From Oceanospirillum sp964342385 (GTDB lineage Bacteria > Pseudomonadota > Gammaproteobacteria > Pseudomonadales > Halomonadaceae), in NCBI GenBank assembly GCA_964342385.1, contig CAYFGP010000008.1:1-64000 (forward strand): DNA of 64,000 bases, given 5' to 3'. The position numbers were made by a program, and so were the translations under genes. Below the pieces are notes generated by a model. That model was not told where the DNA came from. It did no database searches and saw only the letters and a list, made by a program, of their open reading frames with translations. Below, piece after piece: positions 53,706 to 62,761 of the stretch; the stretch's first letter is position 1; the number at the start of each line of letters is the position of its first letter.

Positions 53706-54308
53706 ATGGGCGTATTGGTTGGAAAGAAAGCTCCTGATTTTAATGCAGCAGCAGTTCTGGGCAACGGCGAAATTGTTGATAACTACAACCTGACCGAAGC
53801 GCTGAAAGGCAAATACGGTCTGGTATTTTTCTACCCTCTGGACTTCACCTTCGTATGCCCATCCGAGCTGATCGCTCTGGATCACCGCATGGAAGAGTTC
53901 CAAGCACGTAACGTTGAAGTAGTAGCTGTATCTATCGATTCTCAGTTCTCTCACAACGCATGGCGTAACACTCCGATCAACGAAGGTGGTATCGGTCCTG
54001 TTAAGTACACTCTGGTTGCTGACGTTAAGCACGAAATCTGCCAGGCATACGACGTTGAGCACGATGCAGGTGTTGCATTCCGTGGCGCATTCCTGATCGA
54101 CCAGGAAGGTAACGTACGTTCTCAAATCGTTAACGATCTGCCTCTGGGTCGTAACATGGACGAGCTGCTGCGTCTGGTTGACGCTCTGCAATTCACCGAA
54201 GAGCACGGTGAAGTATGTCCAGCTGGCTGGAACAAAGGTGACAAAGGTATGACTGCTTCTCCAGACGGCGTTGCTGCTTACCTGAGCGAAGAGTCTGACA
54301 AGCTGTAA
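53706..54308 (+). CDS. 2-Cys peroxiredoxin (AhpC/Prx1 type)
   Basis: The 200-residue thiol peroxidase reduces hydrogen peroxide and organic peroxides. Peroxidatic Cys51 lies in PLDFTFVCPSE and resolving Cys171 in GEVCPAGW, the Prx1 pattern. The C-terminal YF motif of sensitive eukaryotic forms is absent. Codon use is markedly biased (CTG, GTT, AAC, CGT), suggesting very high expression. GGAG precedes ATG 53706; a TATAAT at 53593-53598 is a possible -10 element. Reductant (AhpF or thioredoxin) is not encoded here. Confidence 0.93.
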   Translation: MGVLVGKKAPDFNAAAVLGNGEIVDNYNLTEALKGKYGLVFFYPLDFTFVCPSELIALDHRMEEFQARNVEVVAVSIDSQFSHNAWRNTPINEGGIGPVKYTLVADVKHEICQAYDVEHDAGVAFRGAFLIDQEGNVRSQIVNDLPLGRNMDELLRLVDALQFTEEHGEVCPAGWNKGDKGMTASPDGVAAYLSEESDKL

Positions 54309-54417
54309 TTTCTGTTTATAAGCAGAATTAACTCTTTTTGACTTAGGGTTGTTAGCAGGATTTGAGTGAGACGGCTTTTAGGCCGGATAGATTTTAAATC
54401 ACTGCAGCAACCCACAA

Positions 54418-54466
54418 AAAAGCCCGATATTGTTTTTGGTTTTTAACCATACAATATCGGGCTTTT
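54418..54466. terminator. terminator between peroxiredoxin and rnt
   Basis: A long stem AAAAGCCCGATATTGT (54418-54433) with ACAATATCGGGCTTTT (54451-54466) surrounds a T-rich loop. It serves both convergent genes. Confidence 0.9.
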
Positions 54467-54516
54467 CTATTTATAAGCTATCCGAGTTATGAGATATCCG
54501 AGCTTAGACGAGATAA

Positions 54517-55203
54517 TCAATCTCTTAGACGATGCTGTTCCTGCGCTGCCAGCTCCCAGCCACCCAGCTCTTTCCAGCGATTGACAATCGCACAGAATAG
54601 CTCAGCGGTTTTCTCTGTATCATAACGGGCCGAGTGCGCCTGACTGTTATCAAACTCAATACCTGCGACTTTACACGCCTTCGCCAGTACCGTTTGACCA
54701 TAAGCTAAGCCAGACAGTGTCGCCGTATCAAAGCTGGAAAACGGATGGAAAGGATTGCGCTTAATACCACTGCGCTCTGCTGCAGCATTTAGAAAACCCT
54801 GATCAAAACTGGCATTATGTCCCACCAGCACTGCACGGGTGCAATCAAATTCTTTTAAGGCTTTCCGTACCGGCTTGAAAATCTCACCCAGCGCCTGCTG
54901 TTCGCTTTTTGCCATGCTTTTGCGAATCGGGTTATCCAGATCAATCTTGGTGAACTCCAACGCTGCCTGCTCAATATTGGCACCTTCAAAAGGCTCCACA
55001 TGGCATGAGTAGGTGTTGTAGGGGTGTAGATAACCGTTTTCATCCATGGTTAACGTAACCGCAGCGATCTCCAGAAGCGCGTCGGTTTTAGCGTTAAAGC
55101 CTGCTGTTTCCACGTCTACGACGACAGGCAGAAAGCCCCGAAACCGGTATGCAAGCGGGTGTTTTTCATAGTAGAAATCCGCTTCAGAGGAAAAAGATTC
55201 CAA
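54517..55203 (-). CDS. rnt: ribonuclease T
   Basis: A DEDD-family 3'-5' exoribonuclease that trims tRNA 3' ends. LPVVVDVETAGFNAKTDALLEIAAVTL holds the first DxE catalytic pair (~residues 25-50), VGHNASFDQGFL the third motif with Asp, and HSARYDTEKTAEL the final His-x4-Asp. The start is set at TTG 55203, after AAGGGAG, giving 228 residues, the usual family length; an ATG at 55305 would add a 34-residue hydrophobic extension encoded across direct repeats and lacks a site. Neighbours argF, grxD and motY match Pseudomonas synteny. Confidence 0.9.
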   Translation of the reverse strand: MESFSSEADFYYEKHPLAYRFRGFLPVVVDVETAGFNAKTDALLEIAAVTLTMDENGYLHPYNTYSCHVEPFEGANIEQAALEFTKIDLDNPIRKSMAKSEQQALGEIFKPVRKALKEFDCTRAVLVGHNASFDQGFLNAAAERSGIKRNPFHPFSSFDTATLSGLAYGQTVLAKACKVAGIEFDNSQAHSARYDTEKTAELFCAIVNRWKELGGWELAAQEQHRLRD

Positions 55204-55231
55204 GGCTTTTTGCTCCCTTAAACTATTTAAC

Positions 55232-55303
55232 AAAAGCGTTAACAAAAACATTTTAACAAAAGCGTTAACACATTTAACAAAGAGCGTTAGTAAAAGCGTT
55301 AAC
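55232..55303. repeat. four short direct repeats upstream of rnt
   Basis: AAAAGCGTTAAC occurs at 55232-55243, 55258-55269 and 55292-55303, with a variant AAAGAGCGTTAG at 55279-55290. Several copies are flanked by TTAAC, giving GTTAAC palindromes. They occupy the leader/promoter side of rnt. Confidence 0.85.
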
Positions 55304-55487
55304 ATAAATGTTCAACTCGCTAAGCTCACATTGAGTCAAGCCGTAGAGTACGAACGTAAAATAAATACTTCAGCGGCAGATGGTAACTGATTCAAAAACA
55401 CCTTCATAGGTTCTCGTGCTTAAAGTTTTGAGTTTGCCGGTGGAAGTGGCAAAATAGAGCTCTTACGAATCAAGGAGATCCGGGTCA

Positions 55488-56438
55488 ATGGCATTGTTTA
55501 AGCAGCTGAGAAAATTTGTTAGCTCGCTGGTTCCTGTGGTTGGAAGTGTTGTCGCAGGAGGCGCGCTGCTATCGAGTGTCGCTCATGCCGCCAACTATGG
55601 CGCAGGTATCGAAAATAGCCACTGGGAGGCCACGGAACCATCCAAGTTGTATTGTGAGCTCTGGCATGAAATTCCTGGAATGGGCACCGCACGTTTTACC
55701 CATCGTTCCGGTGAAGATGTCGAATTTTTCCTGGAACCCAAAGGCCAACCCCTAAGAAAAGGTAAAGCAGAACTGATTGCTATGCCTGCGGAGTGGCAAC
55801 CGGGTATGCCGCCACTGGATATCGGCAAGGTCGATGTACAGCAAGGTGAAGCCGGCGTGCGTATCGGTTCAGAGCAGACCCACTTGATGATCGATGCCCT
55901 GGGTCGCGGTATGAACCCCACCTTCCTGCAAGAACCCAGCGATAAGCGTTTTACCCAGATTCGAGGTCATATCAGCGCCCTGAAGTTCCAGCAAGCCTAT
56001 CGTAAATATATCGATTGTGCCGGTGAGCTGCTGCCAGTGAACTACGATCAGATTGGTCGCTCCGTGGTGTATTTCCCCGGTGGCGGTTTTGCTCTGAGCA
56101 ATAAAGATCGTGACCTGCTGGATCTGATTGTGCGTTATATCAACGCCGATGAGACAATCAAGTATATCTATCTGGATGGTCACTCCGACAGTTACGGCTC
56201 CCGTCGTGATAACCGTAAACTGTCTAAAGAGCGTACCGACGCCGTACTGAATTATTTGCTGGATATCGGTGTGGATGAGGCAATGATTACCGCCCGTTAT
56301 CACGGTGAACGTTATCCGATTGTGCCCAATAGCACTAAGGCTAACCGAGCGAAAAACCGTCGGGTAACTATTCGTCTGGAACGCTCCAACCGCTCTGATG
56401 GCGCTCTGGATGTACGCGCTTCCAAGATTGATCGCTAG
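55488..56438 (+). CDS. motY: sodium-driven flagellar motor protein MotY
   Basis: The 316-residue periplasmic protein has a signal peptide (FVSSLVPVVGSVVAGGALLSSVAHAA), an N-terminal MotY domain with two conserved Cys (YCELWHEIPGMGTARF, KYIDCAGELL), and a C-terminal OmpA-like peptidoglycan-binding domain (YLDGHSDSYGSRRDNRKLSKERTDAVLNYLL, ~residues 225-255, ...NRAKNRRVTI). MotY anchors the sodium- or proton-driven stator to the T ring of polar flagella. AAGGAG precedes the ATG. The Pseudomonas neighbour pyrC is absent. Confidence 0.92.
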   Translation: MALFKQLRKFVSSLVPVVGSVVAGGALLSSVAHAANYGAGIENSHWEATEPSKLYCELWHEIPGMGTARFTHRSGEDVEFFLEPKGQPLRKGKAELIAMPAEWQPGMPPLDIGKVDVQQGEAGVRIGSEQTHLMIDALGRGMNPTFLQEPSDKRFTQIRGHISALKFQQAYRKYIDCAGELLPVNYDQIGRSVVYFPGGGFALSNKDRDLLDLIVRYINADETIKYIYLDGHSDSYGSRRDNRKLSKERTDAVLNYLLDIGVDEAMITARYHGERYPIVPNSTKANRAKNRRVTIRLERSNRSDGALDVRASKIDR

Positions 56439-56473
56439 AGACAATACTATCCCCAGCCTTTAACCCAAGGCAT

Positions 56474-56504
56474 TAGCCAGTGAAAAAGTGGTTTTCACTG
56501 GCTA
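56474..56504 (+). terminator. hairpin after motY
   Basis: TAGCCAGTGAAAA (56474-56486) pairs with TTTTCACTGGCTA (56492-56504), a 13-bp stem, but no T run follows. Confidence 0.6.
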
Positions 56505-56599
56505 GCCTGCTTCATTGCAGCGCTTATTGGGTTTATACTATGTCTCAAAATTGAAAAGAGTCTTCGCTACGGCGAAACATCGAACCAATTCGAACACGT

Positions 56600-56656
56600 A
56601 ACGGCTATCTCAGCAGACTCAACAAATCTTATTGGAGTCTGCCATGGATAGCCGTT
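56600..56656 (+). promoter_or_regulatory. nested two-stem hairpin in the argG leader
   Basis: Outer arms AACGGCTATC (56600-56609) and GATAGCCGTT (56647-56656) enclose inner arms GCAGACTC (56613-56620) and GAGTCTGC (56635-56642) around a 14-nt loop, making one coaxial stem with a small internal loop. It lies 90 bp upstream of the argG start and has no following T run. It is a candidate regulatory leader or protein-binding RNA. Confidence 0.55.
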
Positions 56657-56746
56657 TATCGTTGTCGCTATTTCAGCTTTTACAAAAAACGTTTCTTTCA
56701 ATCCTGCCACAAGCAAGGGTTGGTTTGAGTCAGCGTGGAGCAACAA

Positions 56747-57973
56747 ATGTCAGATATTAAAAAGGTGGTACTGGCCTACTCTGGTGGTCTGGACACGTCT
56801 GTAATCGTGCGTTGGTTACAGGATGAATACAATGCCGAGGTGGTAACCTTTACGGCAGACCTAGGTCAGGGTGAAGAAGTAGAACCAGCGCGTGCGAAAG
56901 CCGAAGCACTGGGTGTAAAAGAGATCTACATCGAAGATCTGCGTGAAGAGTTTGTTCGTGACTTCGTATTTCCGATGTTCCGTGCGAACACCATCTACGA
57001 AGGTGAGTACCTGCTGGGCACCTCTATCGCACGTCCTCTGATCGCTAAGCGTCTGATCGAAATTGCGAACGAGACCGGTGCGGATGCAATCTCTCACGGT
57101 GCAACCGGTAAAGGTAACGACCAGGTTCGTTTCGAACTGGGTGCTTACGCACTGAAACCTGGTGTGCACGTAATTGCACCATGGCGTGAGTGGGATCTGA
57201 CTTCCCGTGAAACGCTGATGAAGTACTGCGAAGATCACAACATTCCTGTTGATTTCTCCAGCAGCAAGAAAAAGTCTCCATACTCCATGGATGCTAACCT
57301 GCTGCACATCTCCTACGAAGGCGACATTCTGGAAGATCCTTGGCAGGAAGCTGAATCCGATATGTGGCGTTGGTCTGTATCTCCAGAGGAAGCGCCAGAT
57401 GAAGCAACTTACCTGGAACTGACCTACGAAAAAGGTGACATCGTAGCCATCAATGGCGAGAAGATGAGCCCTGCCACTGTTCTGGAATACCTGAACAAGG
57501 TTGGCGGTGAAAACGGTGTTGGTCGTCTGGATATCGTAGAAAACCGCTTTGTAGGCATGAAGTCTCGTGGTTGTTACGAAACGCCAGGGGGCACCATCAT
57601 GCTGCGTGCTCACCGTGCGATCGAGTCCATCACTCTGGACCGCGAAGCAGCGCACCTGAAAGACGAACTGATGCCTCGTTACGCTAAAGTGATCTACAAC
57701 GGCTTCTGGTGGTCTGAAGAGCGTAAGATGCTGCAGAAGATGATTGATGAGTCTCAGCAGGTTGTAAACGGTGACGTTCGCCTGAAACTGTACAAAGGCA
57801 ACGTAATCGTTGTTGGCCGTCGTTCCGAAGACAGCCTGTTCGACGAGAACATCGCAACCTTCGAAGATGATGCAGGTTCTTACGACCAGAAAGACGCAGC
57901 GGGCTTTATCAAGCTGAATGCACTGCGTATGCGCATCGCTGCAGGTAAAGGCCGTAATCTGCTGGACGACTAA
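56747..57973 (+). CDS. argG: argininosuccinate synthase
   Basis: ATG 56747 is chosen, six bases after GTGGAG; the frame opens at that GTG. The 408-residue enzyme joins citrulline and aspartate with ATP. The PP-loop VVLAYSGGLDTSVIVRWL is at residues ~7-24, with ISHGATGKGNDQVRFE (~residues 109-124) and FSSSKKKSPYSMDANL as citrulline/aspartate site segments. It is strongly codon-biased. With argF it provides two consecutive arginine steps; argH is not in the window. Confidence 0.97.
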   Translation: MSDIKKVVLAYSGGLDTSVIVRWLQDEYNAEVVTFTADLGQGEEVEPARAKAEALGVKEIYIEDLREEFVRDFVFPMFRANTIYEGEYLLGTSIARPLIAKRLIEIANETGADAISHGATGKGNDQVRFELGAYALKPGVHVIAPWREWDLTSRETLMKYCEDHNIPVDFSSSKKKSPYSMDANLLHISYEGDILEDPWQEAESDMWRWSVSPEEAPDEATYLELTYEKGDIVAINGEKMSPATVLEYLNKVGGENGVGRLDIVENRFVGMKSRGCYETPGGTIMLRAHRAIESITLDREAAHLKDELMPRYAKVIYNGFWWSEERKMLQKMIDESQQVVNGDVRLKLYKGNVIVVGRRSEDSLFDENIATFEDDAGSYDQKDAAGFIKLNALRMRIAAGKGRNLLDD

Positions 57974-57998
57974 TCTCCAGACGGGTTATTGCTAACTG

Positions 57999-58050
57999 CA
58001 AAAAACCGCTTGAGGGTATGCTTTTTAAAAGCAACCCTAAGCGGTTTTTT
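57999..58050. terminator. bidirectional terminator after argG
   Basis: AAAACCGCTT-GAGGGT pairs with ACCCTAAGCGGTTTT around a ~15-nt loop with T/A runs on both sides. It serves argG and the convergent LysR gene. Confidence 0.9.
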
Positions 58051-58965
58051 TTATGGCTGACTCTTCGATTGCGCTGCCACTAACCAGTTAATAAAAAACT
58101 GCTTCGCGTGGAGCAATTCCTGCGGTTTAGGCTCAACGACATAATAGCCACTGTCAGAGTGCAGGCTAAACTCCCTTAACCCTACCAAGACATTATTTTC
58201 CAGCAGGTCATCAACCAGAGTGGCCCAACCGATACCCATCCCTTGCCCGGCAATAGCGGCCTGAATCAGCAAAGTATAGTTATTAAATGTCAGTACGGGT
58301 TCACTGGGTTCGACCAGACTGCGGCGGCCCTTAAAATAACTGCGCCAATCCTGCCAACCTTGTCCCGCATCTGTACCTAATTTCAGTAAAGGTAGTGCTG
58401 CTAATTTCTTATGACTGTTAATAGGGCCATGCTGGACTAAAAACGAGGGGCTGCATACCGGAAAGACCACCTCATCAAACAGTTTTTGGCTGGGCGCTTG
58501 TGTTGGCTGCTGCCTGGAGAACAGAATCGCAACATCAATATCCTGACTAATAAAATCATATTCACCCTGAGAAGTGATAATGCGCACATCCACTTCTGGA
58601 TACTGTTTTCGGAACTCTGGCAAGCGGGGTAATAGCCAATAAGCGGCAAAAGCGAAATCAGTTGCGACATTTATACTTTGGCGGGAACGACTTTTTTGCA
58701 GCTGTTCCAGGCAATTCACCATCTGTTGAAAACCACCCTGCACCGCTTCATAAAGGTGCATGCCCTCTTCCGTCAGCTCTACCCCCCGATAGATACGACG
58801 GAACAGTTGCAGCTCCAGCTGCTTCTCTAGCCCCCTGACCTGCTGGCTTACAGCGGATTGAGTCGAGCCCAGCTCCCGTGCGGCAGCGGTAAAACTTAAA
58901 TGGCGCGCGGCTGCTTCAAATATAAGCAGGCTTTGTGCTGGCGGCAGTCTATCAGAGAGTATCAT
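58051..58965 (-). CDS. LysR-family regulator of choline sulfate use
   Basis: A 304-residue LysR protein: winged helix at residues 5-65 (LLIFEAAARHLSFTAAARELGSTQSAVSQQVRGLEKQLELQLFRR) and a periplasmic-binding-like effector domain. It is divergent from the choline sulfatase gene with 106 bp between the start codons, the arrangement of dedicated choline sulfate regulators in Pseudomonas and rhizobia. The presumed effector is choline, choline sulfate or a product; not shown by the sequence. Confidence 0.85.
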   Translation of the reverse strand: MILSDRLPPAQSLLIFEAAARHLSFTAAARELGSTQSAVSQQVRGLEKQLELQLFRRIYRGVELTEEGMHLYEAVQGGFQQMVNCLEQLQKSRSRQSINVATDFAFAAYWLLPRLPEFRKQYPEVDVRIITSQGEYDFISQDIDVAILFSRQQPTQAPSQKLFDEVVFPVCSPSFLVQHGPINSHKKLAALPLLKLGTDAGQGWQDWRSYFKGRRSLVEPSEPVLTFNNYTLLIQAAIAGQGMGIGWATLVDDLLENNVLVGLREFSLHSDSGYYVVEPKPQELLHAKQFFINWLVAAQSKSQP

Positions 58966-59071
58966 TAGCTCAACTTATGTTAGGCATTAATTTTGGCCTA
59001 GTTTACCCACTTTTCCTGGCTGTTAAAAATAAAAGCACACGATAACAACAACAGTGAGGAGCAGAGTCGCT

Positions 59072-60667
59072 ATGTCTCAAACAACATCGTCTCAGGCAAC
59101 ATCGCAAGCACAAAACTCTCATATAGAAACTGAAGGCCCTCAGGCACAGACAGAGCACAAGCAGCCCAATATTCTCTTTATTATGGCGGATCAGCTGGCC
59201 GCACCGGTGCTATCGACCTACGGTGGTAAGGTTGCTAAAACCCCTAACCTGGATAAGCTGGCAGCCGGTGGTGTGGTATTTGAGTCCGCCTACTGCAACA
59301 GCCCGCTGTGTGCGCCCAGTCGTTATGTCTTAATGACCGGTCAGCTGCCAAGCAAGATCGGCGCGTATGATAATGCCGCTGAGTTTCCGGCAGATATTCC
59401 TACCTTTGCTCACTATCTACGCAACTCCGGTTATCGCACAGCCCTGTCCGGCAAGATGCACTTCTGTGGCCCCGATCAGCTGCATGGCTTTGAAGAGCGC
59501 CTGACAACCGATATCTACCCTGCCGACTACGGCTGGTTCCCGGATTGGGAAGACTTTGAGCGTCGCCCAACCTGGTATCACAATATGTCTTCCGTGACCC
59601 AGGCTGGCCCCGCAGTACGGACCAACCAGCTGGATTTTGATGATGAGGTGGTTTTCCACGCGCAACGCTATCTGTTTGATCATGTGCGCGGTAACGATGA
59701 GCGCCCGTTCTGCTTAACGGTTTCTATGACTCACCCTCACGATCCTTATGCGATCTCCCAGGAGTATTGGGACCGTTACACGGATGAAGAGATCGATATG
59801 CCATCGTTTGAGCTGGCCGATGATGAGCAAGACCCACACTCCCGCCGTTTACTGCATGTCTATCAAATGGATCGTCGCAATATCAGTGATCAACAGATCC
59901 GCAATGCTCGCCGGGCTTATTACGGTGCTACCAGTTATGTGGATGATCAGATCGGTAAGCTATTAAAAGCACTGGAAGAAACTGGACTCAGCGATAATAC
60001 CATCGTTGTCTTCTCCGGCGACCATGGCGATATGCTGGGTGAGCGCGGCCTTTGGTACAAGATGAGCTACTTTGAGTGGTCTGCCCGTGTACCTATGCTG
60101 GTTTACGCTCCAAAGCACTTTGAACCTCACCGCGTAAAAGAATCCATCTCGACCATGGATCTGCTGCCGACCTTTGCGGAATTGGCTAACGCCGGTGAAG
60201 CCCCTGAATACGTAATGCCGATTGATGGCCGCAGTCTGATGCCTCATCTAACGGGCAAGGGCGGTCATGATGAAGTGATCGGTGAGTATATGGGCGAAGG
60301 TGTCGTCGCGCCTATGTTTATGATCCGCCGGGGTGAGCTGAAATATATCTGCAGCGAACCTGACCCAGAGCAGCTGTTTAACCTAGCCGATGACCCGCAA
60401 GAGCGCAATAACCTGGCGCAAGATCCTGCTTACGCCGACACCCTGGCGGCCTTCCGTGCAGAAGCCGAGGCCCGTTGGGACTCTGAAGCCATTACCCGCG
60501 ATGTGATTATCAGCCAGAAAAGGCGTCGTTTTGTGGCGCAAGCCCATAAACAAGGCAAAGAACCTCTTTGGGATCACCAGCCTATTTTTGAGGCCAGCCA
60601 GATGTATATGCGTAACAACATCGATCTGGATGATCTGGAAAAACGCTCCCGTTTTCCACAGGTGTAA
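59072..60667 (+). CDS. betC: choline sulfatase
   Basis: This 531-residue type I sulfatase releases choline and sulfate from choline-O-sulfate. The formylglycine motif is C-A-P-S-R at Cys80 (SPLCAPSRYVLMTG), needing an activating enzyme encoded elsewhere; NILFIMADQLAAP (~residue 33) and FSGDHGDMLGERGLWYK (~residues 319-335) supply metal ligands. ATG 59072 follows GAGGAG; the frame also allows a GTG at 59054. The first ~30 residues are a Gln/Ser/Thr-rich extension. The choline importer genes follow, so imported choline sulfate or choline feeds betaine synthesis. Confidence 0.93.
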   Translation: MSQTTSSQATSQAQNSHIETEGPQAQTEHKQPNILFIMADQLAAPVLSTYGGKVAKTPNLDKLAAGGVVFESAYCNSPLCAPSRYVLMTGQLPSKIGAYDNAAEFPADIPTFAHYLRNSGYRTALSGKMHFCGPDQLHGFEERLTTDIYPADYGWFPDWEDFERRPTWYHNMSSVTQAGPAVRTNQLDFDDEVVFHAQRYLFDHVRGNDERPFCLTVSMTHPHDPYAISQEYWDRYTDEEIDMPSFELADDEQDPHSRRLLHVYQMDRRNISDQQIRNARRAYYGATSYVDDQIGKLLKALEETGLSDNTIVVFSGDHGDMLGERGLWYKMSYFEWSARVPMLVYAPKHFEPHRVKESISTMDLLPTFAELANAGEAPEYVMPIDGRSLMPHLTGKGGHDEVIGEYMGEGVVAPMFMIRRGELKYICSEPDPEQLFNLADDPQERNNLAQDPAYADTLAAFRAEAEARWDSEAITRDVIISQKRRRFVAQAHKQGKEPLWDHQPIFEASQMYMRNNIDLDDLEKRSRFPQV

Positions 60668-60710
60668 TAACCGCTAATACGTGCTGAAAAATAATAATAG
60701 GACTCTTGTT

Positions 60711-61667
60711 ATGAACACTTTAACTACTGTGAGTAAATTGGCTTGTTCTCTGGGTTTTGGACTGAGCTTGCTGGCCCAAGGCGTGGCTGCGGCAGAACCT
60801 GAGCAATGTAATACCGTACGTTTTACCGACCCTGGTTGGGGGGATATTAACTCCACCAATGCACTGGCCAGCGTGGTGCTAAAAGGCCTGGGTTATCAAA
60901 CTGAGATCAGCACCCTGGCCGTGCCCATTGGCTTTGAAGGACTGAAAAACAACGAGATTGATGTCTTTCTGGGTAACTGGATGCCTGCGCAGCAGAAGTT
61001 TATCGATAAATATGTGCCTAAAGGCCAGGTTGAAGTGGTTGGCGAAAACCTGGATGGAGCTAAATTTACTCTGGCGGTACCGCGCTATGCCTATGATGCA
61101 GGGGTAAAAGACTTTGCGGATCTGGCCAAGTTTGAAGATAAATTCCGCAAACGTATCTATGGCATTGAAGCTGGCGCTCCGGCCAACCAGTTGCTGCAGA
61201 ATATGATCGATAGCGGTGATTTTGGTCTGAAGAAGTGGCGTCTGGTGGAGTCTGGTGAACAAGGTGTGATGAGCCAGGTAAAACGGGATATGAAGCGCCA
61301 GCAGTTTATCGTTTTCCTCGGCTGGGAGCCGCACCCGATGAACGCCAACTTTGATATGGCTTACCTGACCGGTGGCGATAAATACTTTGGTGCCAACTTT
61401 GGTGGTGCAACCGTCCATACCCTCACCCGCAAGGGCTATCAGCAGGAGTGCCAGAATGTGGGCAAACTGCTGAATAATCTTAAGTTCAGTTTAAGCATGG
61501 AAAATCAGGTGATGGGTTACATCATGCAAGATGGCCAACAGCCTGAAGAGGCCGCGCGTAAATACCTGACGCAGCATCCCGATGTGTTAAAGCCCTGGCT
61601 ACAAGGTGTTACCACCACTAAAGGTGGCGATGCGCTGGCAGCGGTACGTAGCCATCTAAACCTTTAA
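60711..61667 (+). CDS. choX: choline ABC transporter substrate-binding protein
   Basis: The 318-residue product has signal peptide MNTLTTVSKLACSLGFGLSLLAQGVAAA-EP and the OpuAC fold of betaine/choline binding proteins (NTVRFTDPGWGDINSTNALASVVLKGLGYQTEI, ~residues 33-65; FLGNWMPAQQKFI). Aromatic residues in WGDINST and GWEPHPMN are placed like the ChoX choline box. AGGA precedes ATG 60711. It begins 43 bp after betC. Confidence 0.9.
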   Translation: MNTLTTVSKLACSLGFGLSLLAQGVAAAEPEQCNTVRFTDPGWGDINSTNALASVVLKGLGYQTEISTLAVPIGFEGLKNNEIDVFLGNWMPAQQKFIDKYVPKGQVEVVGENLDGAKFTLAVPRYAYDAGVKDFADLAKFEDKFRKRIYGIEAGAPANQLLQNMIDSGDFGLKKWRLVESGEQGVMSQVKRDMKRQQFIVFLGWEPHPMNANFDMAYLTGGDKYFGANFGGATVHTLTRKGYQQECQNVGKLLNNLKFSLSMENQVMGYIMQDGQQPEEAARKYLTQHPDVLKPWLQGVTTTKGGDALAAVRSHLNL

Positions 61668-61912
61668 CAGTGGGCCTTGCGCACCTTTAAAAACAAACCG
61701 TTAAACGGCAAATCTTAAAGAGCGTAAGCTAAAAACTTATCCGTTTTGGCCTGGGAGTGGAATCCCTCAGTGATGATTTCGGGGTAATCGAATCGGCTCT
61801 ATTGCTATCAAGTAGACCTTCATTGTTAGCAACTAGCTTTCCATCACTCAGGCTCTCAGGCCCTTTCTTAACGGATTAAGCACAATACGCGACTTTCCTG
61901 CTAGGTAATAAC

Positions 61913-62758
61913 ATGAACTGGATTACAGAACATAAACTCCCGTTGGGGCAGTGGATGGAGGCCTTTGTGGATTGGCTGACATTCAACGCCACCGGCTTTT
62001 TTGATGCAGTCTCTTTTTCTCTGGAATGGTTAATTCTCAATGCTGTCGAGATATTCCAGTGGTTTCCACCTTTTGTCCCCATGGCAATTACCGCAGCCAT
62101 TGCCTGGTTTTTACACCGCAGCATTCCTCTAGTGGTGTTTGTGGTAGCAGCTCTAATGCTGATCCTTAATTTAGGTTACTGGCAGGAGATGTTGGAGACC
62201 TTTGTACTGGTGCTGACAGCGACCACGCTATCGGTGATTCTGGGCATTCCTATCGGTATCTTGGCTGCTCATAGACCCTGGGTATACACCCTGCTGCGAC
62301 CGGTTTTGGATCTGATGCAGACTATCCCTACGTTTGTCTATCTGATCCCAACACTGGTGCTGTTTGGTCTGGGTGTAGTACCAGGTCTGATTTCCACCAT
62401 TATCTTTGCGATTGCCGCCCCGATCCGTTTGACCTATCTGGGTATTACCCGGGTCTCCGATGAACTGATTGAAGCAGGCAAAGCCTTTGGTGCCACACCG
62501 TTTAAACTGCTCTACAAAGTGGAACTGCCTGCCGCTATGCCCAATATTATGGCTGGTATCACCCAGTGCATTATGTTGTCACTGTCTATGGTGGTTATTG
62601 CCGCGCTGGTCGGGGCCGATGGTTTAGGTAAACCGGTGATTCGAGCGCTAAACACCGTCAATATCTCTCAGGGCTTTGAAGCGGGTCTGGCCATTGTTCT
62701 AGTGGCGATTATTCTGGATCGCATCTGTAAAACCCCTGGCGCAAAAGAGGAGGGCTAA
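61913..62758 (+). CDS. choW: choline ABC transporter permease
   Basis: A 281-residue ProW/OpuAB-type permease with about six membrane helices (FPPFVPMAITAAIAWFL, PLVVFVVAALMLILNLGYW) and EAA loop GKAFGATPFKLLYKVELPAAMPN (~residues 190-212). The N-terminal ~50 residues are amphipathic, as in ProW. It ends directly before the ATPase gene, with the next ribosome site inside its last codons. Confidence 0.9.
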   Translation: MNWITEHKLPLGQWMEAFVDWLTFNATGFFDAVSFSLEWLILNAVEIFQWFPPFVPMAITAAIAWFLHRSIPLVVFVVAALMLILNLGYWQEMLETFVLVLTATTLSVILGIPIGILAAHRPWVYTLLRPVLDLMQTIPTFVYLIPTLVLFGLGVVPGLISTIIFAIAAPIRLTYLGITRVSDELIEAGKAFGATPFKLLYKVELPAAMPNIMAGITQCIMLSLSMVVIAALVGADGLGKPVIRALNTVNISQGFEAGLAIVLVAIILDRICKTPGAKEEG

Positions 62759-62761
62759 GTG

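Larger units (their letters stand above)
56439..56746. other. 308-bp gap between motY and argG with structured leader
   Basis: It contains the motY hairpin at 56474 and the nested hairpin at 56600-56656, described separately. No gene is supported. Confidence 0.6.
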
